From an uncultured Amphritea sp. (GTDB taxonomy: Bacteria; Pseudomonadota; Gammaproteobacteria; Pseudomonadales; Balneatricaceae): 64,000 nucleotides of DNA. The notes beneath the pieces are model-generated. The model had not been told where the DNA came from. It did not search any database and worked only from the letters and a program-made list of their open reading frames with translations. A program made the translations under genes and the position numbers. This document shows, piece by piece, positions 57,137 through 64,000 of the stretch. Location: contig NZ_CAKZLP010000034.1 in the NCBI RefSeq assembly GCF_937127095.1, forward strand, positions 1 to 64,000, in the 5' to 3' direction. How positions within the stretch are numbered: the first letter of the stretch is position 1; every line of letters begins with the position of its first letter.

Positions 57137-57449
57137 ATACCCCCCCACGAGCTACTGCATGACCCTACTCAGTATAGAAGCCCACTTTCAAATCAGCCTG
57201 TATTTCATACATGATTTATACTAATACAATCTTACTATTATAAATATTCCATTAAATATCAGTCGACTACACGTAAATATCGTTTAAATTTAAAACAAAC
57301 ACAGCTATGACTCTCAATAGTTCATAGCAACGAAATAATGCGGATATGACAATGCATCATTTCGTTACCCCACTGATAATGCGACAATTTGTCACATTCA
57401 GATCTACAGAGGGATCGGTGACAATTCACTACAGAGGAAATACCCGGAG
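57137..57449. other. Divergent intergenic stretch upstream of the Sco operon
   Basis: AT-rich with the short dyad GACAA-T-TTGTC at 57383-57393, upstream of the copper gene cluster. It may be an operator. No coding frame is seen. Confidence 0.4.
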
Positions 57450-57926
57450 ATGGTTCAACCCACAGTCAAAAAAAATAGATCACAATACCTGTATCTGATC
57501 CTGCTGGCGGGATTCATTCTGGCGGTATGGCTAGGCTCCTCAATGTTCAGCTTGCCCTCCTCTGAGGCACCAGGTGTCGCCAGTACTTGTGATCTGAACA
57601 AGCAGAGTTGCACGGTTGATATGGGAGAGGTAAGCATAACTCTGGATATTCAACCCAGGCCTGTCCGCTCTTTGATCCCGCTAAACTATCGGGTCAGCAT
57701 CGATGGTGCCAGGGCCAGCAAAGTGATGATTAACTTACAGGGCAGTGAAATGTATATGGGTATCAACCAGACTGAGTTAACCCCTGTCGAAAATATACCA
57801 GGGGATTTCAGTGGCAAAGGTGAGTTAGCGGTCTGCACCACCGGGGAGATGTTATGGAGACTGACTGTCTCGGCAGAAACCGCTGCCGGACCGCTTACCA
57901 CATGGTTTGAATTCAGAGCAAAATAA
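57450..57926 (+). CDS. Membrane-anchored protein of the Sco cluster
   Basis: An N-terminal signal anchor (YLYLILLAGFILAVWLGSSMF, residues 13-33) is followed by a periplasmic beta-rich domain of about 120 residues with two cysteines (STCDLNKQSCTVDMG) and a later CTTGE. The layout recalls FixH-like or other cytochrome-oxidase assembly proteins, but no family is certain. Its stop overlaps the start of the Sco gene by one base (TAATG), so they are coupled. GGAG lies before the ATG. Role in copper delivery is inferred from context. Confidence 0.7.
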   Translation: MVQPTVKKNRSQYLYLILLAGFILAVWLGSSMFSLPSSEAPGVASTCDLNKQSCTVDMGEVSITLDIQPRPVRSLIPLNYRVSIDGARASKVMINLQGSEMYMGINQTELTPVENIPGDFSGKGELAVCTTGEMLWRLTVSAETAAGPLTTWFEFRAK

Positions 57927-58528
57927 TGGCAAATAACCTGACCACACTACGTAACCTGTTTCTCCTGACGCTGGCCCTGCTGGCGGGAATTGTTACCGCC
58001 TATATATTGTCGCCGAAAAGTAGTTCAACAGCTCAGCCGATGTTGAAAACCCTGGGGGGAGACTTCACACTGCAGGGCGTTAATGGTGATGTATCACTGC
58101 ATGACTTTAGAGATAAAATAGTACTGATCTATATCGGCTATACCCACTGTCCTGATGTTTGCCCGACATCACTGGCAGTGATATCACAGACAATGAAAAA
58201 TCTGGATGCCGATCAGCGCCAGCTGGTTCAGCCTATCTTCATCAGTGTCGACCCTGACCGTGACACCCCGGAACATCTGGCGGAATACAGTGCCTTCTTC
58301 TACCCGTCCATTATTGGTCTTACCGGCAGTCGTGAAAAGATTGACCAGGTGGTTGCTCAATATGGCGCGTTTTACCGAATGGTCGATATGAAAGATTCGG
58401 CAATGGGCTATGCCGTTGATCATTCCTCACGCATATACCTGATTAACAAACAGGGTGAATTGAGTAGCACTGTCACCCATGGATCATCACCCGATCAGTT
58501 GGCAACTGAGATTAAAAAACTACTCTGA
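57926..58528 (+). CDS. SCO1/SenC copper chaperone
   Basis: Sco proteins deliver copper to the CuA site of cytochrome c oxidase. An N-terminal membrane anchor (residues 9-29) precedes a thioredoxin-fold domain. The copper ligands are Cys75 and Cys79 (THCPDVCPT) and His166 (VDHSSRIY). FISVDPDRDTP is family-typical. Length (200) is normal. It is the middle gene of a three-gene copper unit, with a coupled upstream partner and a PCuAC gene 95 nt downstream. Confidence 0.93.
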   Translation: MANNLTTLRNLFLLTLALLAGIVTAYILSPKSSSTAQPMLKTLGGDFTLQGVNGDVSLHDFRDKIVLIYIGYTHCPDVCPTSLAVISQTMKNLDADQRQLVQPIFISVDPDRDTPEHLAEYSAFFYPSIIGLTGSREKIDQVVAQYGAFYRMVDMKDSAMGYAVDHSSRIYLINKQGELSSTVTHGSSPDQLATEIKKLL

Positions 58529-58622
58529 CCCTTTTAAAAAGTAAACGCACTCTGAAATCTGACTGACATCGGATGTTATGAATATGACCGTTATCAATAG
58601 CATTGTTATAAATAGGACTGTT

Positions 58623-59093
58623 ATGAAAAAGCTAATTACGCTGGTTGCTGCACTTACTCTGTCTGCTTCTGCCTTTGCCGAAGTCAAGGTTGATCAACCC
58701 TATGCTCGCGCTGTTCCACCGGGACAACCCAACAGCGCCGCCTTTATGACCCTGAAAAACAACAGCGATGAGGAGGTCTCTCTGGTTTCAGCATCTACCT
58801 CAGTCGCAAATGTCGCTGAGTTGCATACCCACACCCAGGAAAACGGGGTGATGATGATGCGCAAAATCCCTCAGATAACCATGAAAGCCAATGAACAGGT
58901 AGAGCTCAAGCCCGGCGGGCTTCATGTAATGCTGATCGGACTGAAACAGAACCTGGCTAAAGATGAAACGATTGATCTGACACTAAACTTCAGCGATGGC
59001 AGCTCAGAAAAACTCGACATTAAAGTAATGGATGTGATGTCTGGCATGGGCAATATGCAGATGCATAAGGGCATGCAACAACAAGCTCAGTGA
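58623..59093 (+). CDS. Periplasmic copper chaperone PCu(A)C
   Basis: PCuAC binds copper in the periplasm and works with Sco in CuA assembly. The signal peptide MKKLITLVAALTLSASAFA is cleaved before EVKVDQPY. The copper motif H-(M)-x10-M-x21-H-x-M is seen as ELHTHTQENGVMMMRK and GGLHVML. A Met/His-rich C-terminal tail (MGNMQMHKGM) may add copper ligands. The ATG at 58623 has AGGAC upstream and gives a proper signal peptide, unlike the ATG at 58578. A bidirectional terminator follows. Confidence 0.92.
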   Translation: MKKLITLVAALTLSASAFAEVKVDQPYARAVPPGQPNSAAFMTLKNNSDEEVSLVSASTSVANVAELHTHTQENGVMMMRKIPQITMKANEQVELKPGGLHVMLIGLKQNLAKDETIDLTLNFSDGSSEKLDIKVMDVMSGMGNMQMHKGMQQQAQ

Positions 59094-59112
59094 CTCTCTG
59101 AACTTAAGTAAT

Positions 59113-59142
59113 AAAAAACCGGCATTGTCGCCGGTTTTTTTT
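59113..59142. terminator. Bidirectional terminator between the PCuAC gene and epmC
   Basis: CCGGC-ATTGTC-GCCGG flanked by six A and eight T residues ends the copper unit on the plus strand and epmC on the minus strand. Confidence 0.92.
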
Positions 59143-59677
59143 ATTTTCCCTGAAGAGAAAAAGACTCAGGCCGCAATACATCAGTCGCATAATAGTTCTG
59201 AAACGCACAAATAAGAGCAGCAGGACGCTCGGGAATGCCCTCTGCGAGATATCGCTTCAACTGCTTATAAACATTTATCTTGAACTCTTCACTGGCGCCG
59301 ATATCACTGCCCAGATTATCGGCACTGAAGTGAAACTTATGTCCTGCGGCTTCTGACAGTAACCACTCCAGCGCCTGGGGTTTTACCTCAACTTGCTCAA
59401 ACTCAGCTTGCTCTTCCGCCGTTCGACCATCTGGTTTATACCAATAACCAAAATCAACCAGCTGTCGCCTTCCCTCACCGGCAACGCACCAGTGGCTGAT
59501 CTCATGCAGAGCACTGGCAAAGAAACCATGGGCAAAAATTATACGATGCTGGGGATACTCGTCATCCGCCGGAAGGTAAATAGGCTCATCATCACCGCGA
59601 ACCAGTACGGTATTTAATGTCTCACTGAACAGTCCGTTAAAGAGACTGATCAGGCTTTCAGGCGTCCGTTCGTTCAT
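59141..59677 (-). CDS. epmC: Elongation factor P hydroxylase EpmC
   Basis: EpmC hydroxylates the beta-lysyl modification of elongation factor P. The metal-binding motif is in FAHGFFASALHEISHWCVAGEGRRQLVDFGYWY (HExxH-like HEISH), with the second ligand region in EWLLSEAAGHKF. The 178 residues are typical. It is a single gene ending on the terminator shared with the copper unit. The partner genes epmA, epmB and efp are not in the window. Confidence 0.93.
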   Translation of the reverse strand: MNERTPESLISLFNGLFSETLNTVLVRGDDEPIYLPADDEYPQHRIIFAHGFFASALHEISHWCVAGEGRRQLVDFGYWYKPDGRTAEEQAEFEQVEVKPQALEWLLSEAAGHKFHFSADNLGSDIGASEEFKINVYKQLKRYLAEGIPERPAALICAFQNYYATDVLRPESFSLQGK

Positions 59678-59725
59678 AGTCTGTCTGTAAAGGTTAGGCT
59701 TTTTATAAATAAGCGATGATCTTAA

Positions 59726-60385
59726 TTACTGCTGATACTTAACCCAGGTAGTTTGATTCAGCCACCAACTATCACCGCTGTTATGATCGATTCTCGCGGC
59801 AACATAGCCTTTCACATCCCCGTTAGCCTGCAGTAACTGAATATCATAGGAGGAGATGGGGGGAGACTGCTCCTCTTCAAGAGGCTGCCAACTGTTGGCT
59901 GCCGATATCCAGCTCTCTCCGGAAAAACGGTTGAAACGGATCATCACCCACTGTCCCTTTGCGGTATAACAACTGGCTAGCTTGAACGGGTCACCACCCC
60001 CCAACTCCGGAGCGATCTGCTGTAACTCGACTAACTGCTGATCCAATCGCTGCATCATCTCACTTAAACCGGCATCCGGCTGAATACTCTCAGGATCTGC
60101 CGCTGCAGAACGCTTCACTTCCTGAGCCAATACCTGAAACTGCGTCAGTAACAGCTGCACACGCTCTGCCACCGAGCTGTTCTGAACTTTAAGCTCGAGA
60201 AACTGCTCCTGTAACAAGGTTATACGCCCATTCAGCTTCTCAAACTCCGCTGACTGATCAACAGAGACAACCGGCAGGCTCTCTGGCGACTCAATCGGTT
60301 GATTCGTATCCGGCTGAACATTGGCTGCATTACAGCCGGCCAGCACGAATGAGCTTAGAAAGGCCAGCACAACGATTCGGTTCAC
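59726..60385 (-). CDS. Predicted lipoprotein with coiled coil
   Basis: The signal peptide ends in the lipobox VLAGC (Cys18), giving a lipid-anchored envelope protein. Residues 45-95 are heptad-like (FEKLNGRITLLQEQFLELKVQNSSV) and suggest a coiled coil, and the C-terminal 90 residues contain two Trp-rich repeats (RFSGESWISAANSW and NHSGDSWWLNQTTW in DHNSGDSWWLNQ), perhaps a duplicated small beta motif. Family not recognised. Start is GTG with AAGGAG at good spacing. It is 48 nt upstream of epmC on the same strand. Confidence 0.75.
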   Translation of the reverse strand: MNRIVVLAFLSSFVLAGCNAANVQPDTNQPIESPESLPVVSVDQSAEFEKLNGRITLLQEQFLELKVQNSSVAERVQLLLTQFQVLAQEVKRSAAADPESIQPDAGLSEMMQRLDQQLVELQQIAPELGGGDPFKLASCYTAKGQWVMIRFNRFSGESWISAANSWQPLEEEQSPPISSYDIQLLQANGDVKGYVAARIDHNSGDSWWLNQTTWVKYQQ

Positions 60386-60515
60386 AATTTTCTCCTTCCC
60401 AATAGTGCGCCCATTCTAGCGGATGGACCGACTGAGTAGAACCGCTTTCCCGGCACGGGGAAAAAGAATAATGAAAAGGAGGCCCGGAGACTGAAGATAG
60501 TAGTATGAACGATTT

Positions 60516-60613
60516 ATTTACAGGTACTATTTACAAGCGTTTTTACTTACAAGCGCGTCTTACTTACAAACGTTACTTACAGGCTCTAGTTACAAACTCT
60601 AGTTACAAGCTTC
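60516..60613. repeat. Degenerate 13-bp tandem repeat, about seven copies
   Basis: Units such as ATTTACAAGCGTT, ACTTACAAACGTT, ACTTACAGGCTCT and AGTTACAAACTCT follow one another with a few insertions. The array runs up to the soxZ stop codon at 60612. Confidence 0.85.
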
Positions 60614-60926
60614 ATTTAATAGTGGCTGTTTCACTACCTGACTTACCGGTATTTTCCAGCCAGGTAATTGTCAGCAGATCACCTTTCGCACCACCGAAAA
60701 AGCTAAAAGAGAAGAACGGATTTTTAGCGATACCGGTACCTAAATTGGCAGCAAATACGGTTTTATCCCCATGGGTCACAGTAATCTCGCGCAAAAACTT
60801 TGCCGGTATACGCTTACCTGTTTCTGTATTTTCCCGCAGCCCGGTTTCCATAACATGCTTGAGCATCAGCTTAACAACGGTCATATCACTGCGGACTTCG
60901 GCATTCACTTTCATAATATCAGCCAT
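60612..60926 (-). CDS. soxZ: Sulfur carrier complex subunit SoxZ
   Basis: SoxZ pairs with SoxY to carry thiosulfate-derived sulfur in the periplasm. The 104-residue immunoglobulin-like protein shows KVNAEVRSDMTVVKLMLKHVMETGLR and IPAKFLREITVTHGDKTVFAANLGTGIAKNPFFSFSFFGGAKGD, characteristic of SoxZ. It has no signal peptide, as expected, since SoxYZ is exported with SoxY by Tat. GGGAGG precedes the ATG. It lies 26 nt downstream of soxY. No soxA, X, B, C or D is seen. Confidence 0.95.
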   Translation of the reverse strand: MADIMKVNAEVRSDMTVVKLMLKHVMETGLRENTETGKRIPAKFLREITVTHGDKTVFAANLGTGIAKNPFFSFSFFGGAKGDLLTITWLENTGKSGSETATIK

Positions 60927-60952
60927 CGTCTGTACCTCCCATTAGCCCCGAA

Positions 60953-61405
60953 TTAACCATCACATCCACCGATAGTGACCTTAGTGTCCTGAGAGGCACT
61001 CCACAGCTGTCCACCCGCTTTAACCACGGCGGTAATCGTTGATGATTTATGCATCCGTATTCGGGTAGACACGGCGGCCTCTGTACCCTCTGGAATAATA
61101 AATTCAGCCACAAGCGGATGCAGATTACCTTCAACAAACAGGCTAATCGACTCGACAGAGGCAAGCGATGTTTTCACGCTAACCGGAACTACAGATCCAT
61201 CAGCGGCAATACTTGGCACTTTCAGAACGACCAGATCCGTTGCCAGCGGTTCAGCACCCAGCAACGTTCTTACCGCGACAAATTGACTGTTCGCATCAAA
61301 CGCACGTTTATTCCAGGCCGCCACTGCCATAGCAGGCATCAACACGCCCGCACCTATTAGTGCCGCGCTGTGGGCCAACATCTTAATCACTGCACGACGA
61401 TTCAT
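60953..61405 (-). CDS. soxY: Sulfur carrier protein SoxY
   Basis: SoxY carries the sulfur substrate on a C-terminal cysteine of the swinging arm. The N-terminus has a twin-arginine signal (MNRRAVIKMLAHSAALIGAG, ending AVAA). The C-terminus is VTIGGCDG. The canonical arm is GGCGG, so the residue after the carrier Cys is Asp here. The ATG at 61405 starts the Tat signal, and the longer upstream frame is rejected. It is the first gene of a soxY-soxZ pair without other sox genes in view. Confidence 0.93.
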   Translation of the reverse strand: MNRRAVIKMLAHSAALIGAGVLMPAMAVAAWNKRAFDANSQFVAVRTLLGAEPLATDLVVLKVPSIAADGSVVPVSVKTSLASVESISLFVEGNLHPLVAEFIIPEGTEAAVSTRIRMHKSSTITAVVKAGGQLWSASQDTKVTIGGCDG

Positions 61406-61528
61406 TATGGTCTCTACCCTCTTTCTGCTCCAGTCTATCGTGCACAATACCTAAAACTGGATAAAATATTCAATCTGGCTACCTATACTGACACCTTTTT
61501 ACTAGCTGCCCCGAACAGCGTTCAAATA

Positions 61529-61554
61529 TAAAAAAACGCAATAAATGCGTTTTT
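61529..61554 (-). terminator. Intrinsic terminator of the second hydratase-like gene
   Basis: On the minus strand AAAAACGCA-TTTAT-TGCGTTTTT with a T run of seven, 37 nt beyond the stop. The A/T symmetry makes it bidirectional. Confidence 0.88.
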
Positions 61555-61590
61555 GTATACTTGCTGAATTAAAGCCTTAGATAGACGACC

Positions 61591-62370
61591 TTAACGGTGC
61601 TGCCATTGCGGTTTACGTTTATGGATAAAGGCGTCTATGCCTTCACCGGCATCATGAGTCAGCATATTTTCAGTCATCACGCGACTACACTCAACATATG
61701 CCTCATCCAAAGGCTTATCTATCTGCCGTACGTATGCCTGTTTGCCGATAGAGATCGCTTTGCGTGAACTTGCTGCAATTTTACCAGCGACTTCGAGGGT
61801 TTTTTCATCGATGGACTCGTCTGAGACAATCCAGTTTATCAGACCTATCTCAGCGGCTTTGTCAGCACTGATCATATCCCCGAGCAAGAGCATCTCCATC
61901 GCATGCTTTTTACTCACCGCTCGACTCAACGCTACCATCGGCGTGGAACAGAACAAGCCAATATTAACCCCCGGCGTAGCAAAACGTGAAGAGTCTGTGG
62001 CAACGGCAAGATCACAGCTGGCGACAATCTGACAGCCTGCTGCCGTTGCTACCCCATGCACCTGAGCAATCACCGGAATCGGCAGGTTCACGATTCGCTG
62101 CATCAGCTTCGAGCAGGTCTCAAAAGTGCACTGGTAATAACTTTCCTCTCCCTCTCCCAGCATCTGCTTCAGATCGTGCCCGGAACAAAACCCCCGACCA
62201 CTCCCTCGCAGCACGACAACTCGCACAGAAAGATCATTAGCGATCGAATCTAAAGCATCGATGAGGGCGTTCATCAGCTCCATTGAAAGGGAGTTGTAAG
62301 CATCAGGACGGTTAAGTGTTAGCGTGCAAATCCCGTCTGCATCGTCTCGAATCAGTAGCGTGTCACTCAT
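61591..62370 (-). CDS. Enoyl-CoA hydratase/isomerase-family protein, paralogue 2
   Basis: A 259-residue crotonase-fold protein, clear paralogue of the gene at 34656. Shared blocks are GRGFCSGHDLKQM, SYYQCTFETCSKLMQRIVNLP and VNIGLFCSTP. It shares the odd replacements at the two catalytic glutamate positions (GCQ and ATPGVNIG). The ATG at 62370 has GAGG at proper spacing, so a longer frame to 62394 is not used. It stands alone with its own terminator. It may serve the same kind of substrate as the copy in the organosulfur cluster, or a lipid pathway. Confidence 0.85.
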   Translation of the reverse strand: MSDTLLIRDDADGICTLTLNRPDAYNSLSMELMNALIDALDSIANDLSVRVVVLRGSGRGFCSGHDLKQMLGEGEESYYQCTFETCSKLMQRIVNLPIPVIAQVHGVATAAGCQIVASCDLAVATDSSRFATPGVNIGLFCSTPMVALSRAVSKKHAMEMLLLGDMISADKAAEIGLINWIVSDESIDEKTLEVAGKIAASSRKAISIGKQAYVRQIDKPLDEAYVECSRVMTENMLTHDAGEGIDAFIHKRKPQWQHR

Positions 62371-62505
62371 AGTAACCTCAGTTATTGTTATCAATAGAGG
62401 AAACGCTAAAACAAAAGCGGATAAAAATAAAGGATTACCCCTATTTTAAAATAAAAAAGTGAGATTGATGTCGATAGGATTAACGCAAGAGAATAGCCGA
62501 AAGGC

Positions 62506-62958
62506 CTATTTCTGAATATGTTTTGCTAAAAAACGGTCTAACTGATTGGCGAACAGTTGTCGATCCTGTTGCGTCAGCTTCGCCGGGCCACCAGTATCGA
62601 TGCCGGAGCTGCGTAACTGGTCCATAAAATCACGCATATTCAGTCGCTGACGGATATTTTCCGGGGTATAAAACTCACCCCGGGGATTCAGCGCATGAGC
62701 ACCCTTTTCAAGCACTTCAGAGGCCAGAGGAATATCCGCTGTAATCACCAGATCACCCGGATCACACTCCTGGACGATATAGTTATCGGCAACATCAAAA
62801 CCCGCAGGCACCTGAACGGCTTTAATAAAAACAGATGGCGGGGTCCGCAGCATCTGATTCGCCACCAGAACCGTCTTGACGCCTAACCGTTCCGCGGCGC
62901 GAAACAGAATCTCCTTTACCACGTTAGGGCAGGCATCCGCATCAACCCAGATATTCAT
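62506..62958 (-). CDS. yaiI: YaiI/YqxD family protein (DUF188)
   Basis: A PIN-like fold protein of the YaiI/YqxD family with uncertain function. The start [18 protein letters not shown], the [30 protein letters not shown] segment and [16 protein letters not shown] are diagnostic. Conserved aspartates ([15 protein letters not shown]) suggest metal binding. The ATG at 62958 has GGAG 8 nt upstream, and a TTG two codons earlier is not used. It follows ttcA on the same strand by 20 nt and is likely co-transcribed. Confidence 0.93.
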   Translation of the reverse strand: MNIWVDADACPNVVKEILFRAAERLGVKTVLVANQMLRTPPSVFIKAVQVPAGFDVADNYIVQECDPGDLVITADIPLASEVLEKGAHALNPRGEFYTPENIRQRLNMRDFMDQLRSSGIDTGGPAKLTQQDRQLFANQLDRFLAKHIQK

Positions 62959-62978
62959 AAGCAAGGCTCCACCAGGTT

Positions 62979-63863
62979 TCAGATAGAGAGGATATCGATC
63001 ATTTCCGGCATATTACCGCTCACCGCAGGGCTGACCGCAGACGATGGGTTTATACCATGGGCATAGCCCCGCTGTAGCGTCTTAAAATCAAACAGCTCAG
63101 TATCAACAAGGTGGGAGGGGACTACATTTCTCAACGAGCGGAACATGGTTTCAATACGCCCTGGATGATGTTTATCCCAGCCCTGCAACATCTCTTTAAC
63201 CACCTGACGTTGCAACCCATCCTGCGAACCACACAGATTACAGGGGATAATAGGAAATTCACGTAGCTCTGCGTAGGCCGCGATATCTTTCTCCCGGGCA
63301 TAGGCCAACGGCCGGATCACCATATTCTTGCCATCATCGCTCACCAGTTTAGGCGGCATAGACTTCAGTTTGCCCCCATAAAACATGTTGAGAAAGAACG
63401 TTTCCAATATATCATCCCGGTGGTGACCCAAAGCGATCTTATTGGCACCGATCTCTTCAGCAAAACCATATAGCGTTCCCCGACGTAGACGAGAGCACAG
63501 TGCACAGGTGGTTTTCCCTTCGGGCACCAGCTCTTTTACAACCGAGTAGGTGTCTCTTTCGACAATATGAAAAGGCACACCTATCTGAGTCAGATATTCT
63601 GGCAACACATGTTCCGGAAAGCCTGGTTGTTTCTGATCCAGATTGACGGCAATGATCTCAAAACTGATCGGCGCACTTTTTTGCAGATTCATCAGAATAT
63701 CAAGCATGGCAAAAGAGTCTTTACCACCGGACAGACATACCATTACTTTGTCGCCATCTTCGATCATATTAAAATCTTCGATAGCACGGCCGGCTTCCCG
63801 ACGCAGGCGTTTCTGTAATTTGTTTAGCCGGGTTTTCTGCTGTTTTGCCAGTTCTTCGCTCAT
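62979..63863 (-). CDS. ttcA: tRNA 2-thiocytidine biosynthesis protein TtcA
   Basis: TtcA thiolates cytidine 32 of certain tRNAs using ATP and a labile iron-sulfur cluster. The PP-loop SGGKDS is at residues 45-50. Cysteines 120 and 123 (TTCALCSR) and 208 and 211 (IPCNLCGS) are the cluster ligands. [19 protein letters not shown] is family-typical. The ATG at 63863 is used. A GTG two codons earlier is also open. It is the first gene of a unit with yaiI. The promoter should lie between 63870 and the window end, where nothing else was recognised. Confidence 0.95.
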   Translation of the reverse strand: MSEELAKQQKTRLNKLQKRLRREAGRAIEDFNMIEDGDKVMVCLSGGKDSFAMLDILMNLQKSAPISFEIIAVNLDQKQPGFPEHVLPEYLTQIGVPFHIVERDTYSVVKELVPEGKTTCALCSRLRRGTLYGFAEEIGANKIALGHHRDDILETFFLNMFYGGKLKSMPPKLVSDDGKNMVIRPLAYAREKDIAAYAELREFPIIPCNLCGSQDGLQRQVVKEMLQGWDKHHPGRIETMFRSLRNVVPSHLVDTELFDFKTLQRGYAHGINPSSAVSPAVSGNMPEMIDILSI

Positions 63864-64000
63864 ATACACTTTCAGGAGGCTGTTTAAAAAGGCGGCGATT
63901 ATAGCGGATTAAGACAGAATAATCAGCCTGCAAATCAGCTGCACTCAAAATTGAACGCAGTCGATATACAGGCAGTTATAAGATCAGTTGCGCAGAGAAG

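Overview
The window looks like a chromosomal segment of a marine gammaproteobacterium, most plausibly from the Oceanospirillales. This is an inference. It rests on gammaproteobacterial housekeeping families (Syd, YajG, AlaA, HtpX, YaeQ, NdpA, TtcA, EpmC, YgiQ), a pair of phasins, small PA3496-type proteins also found in Pseudomonas and its marine relatives, and a cluster that looks built to degrade dimethylsulfoniopropionate (DMSP). No ribosomal RNA, insertion sequence or plasmid or phage replication gene was seen.

Layout. 1-8 kb: two tRNAs (Asp, Val), syd and yajG-like genes, msrB with a glycosylase-like gene, alaA, an HDOD protein, a DEDDh exonuclease with an RlmI-like methyltransferase, and htpX. 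8.5-17.7 kb: two related small acidic/basic proteins, ygiQ, a thioesterase, membrane and secreted proteins of unknown role, a DUF455 ferritin-like protein, yaeQ, a YkgJ-type cysteine-cluster protein and ndpA. 17.8-24.2 kb: two phasins behind near-identical promoters flanked by paired inverted-repeat operators, a RimB-RimK fusion, an orphan hypA-hypB pair, a bacteriohemerythrin, two tandem sRNA-like units with sigma-E-type promoters, and hisC.

24.4-39.8 kb: an Lrp-type regulator and a one-carbon/organosulfur cluster. It holds purU, two almost identical DmdA/GcvT-family genes, folD, a divergent metF, a LysR regulator, an acyl-CoA ligase, an enoyl-CoA hydratase-like protein and an OsmC protein. 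Divergent or nearby are a dihydrolipoamide-dehydrogenase-like flavoprotein, a DUF1285 gene and a second metF-like gene. Together these could move a methyl group from a donor such as DMSP to tetrahydrofolate and oxidise it through methylene- and formyl-THF to formate, while the ligase activates the remaining acid.

40.0-53.9 kb: a complete type I-F CRISPR-Cas system on the minus strand (WYL regulator, cas1, cas2-3, csy1, csy2, csy3, csy4, leader, then 69 repeats and 68 spacers). The far end of the array abuts a truncated KilA-N gene.

54-64 kb: a retropepsin-like protease, yciH with an unannotated 39-residue membrane peptide, dgt, a Sco/PCuAC copper-delivery operon, epmC, a lipoprotein, an orphan soxY-soxZ pair, a second enoyl-CoA hydratase-like gene, yaiI and ttcA. 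Short tandem repeats, three of them with a 13-bp period, recur between genes.
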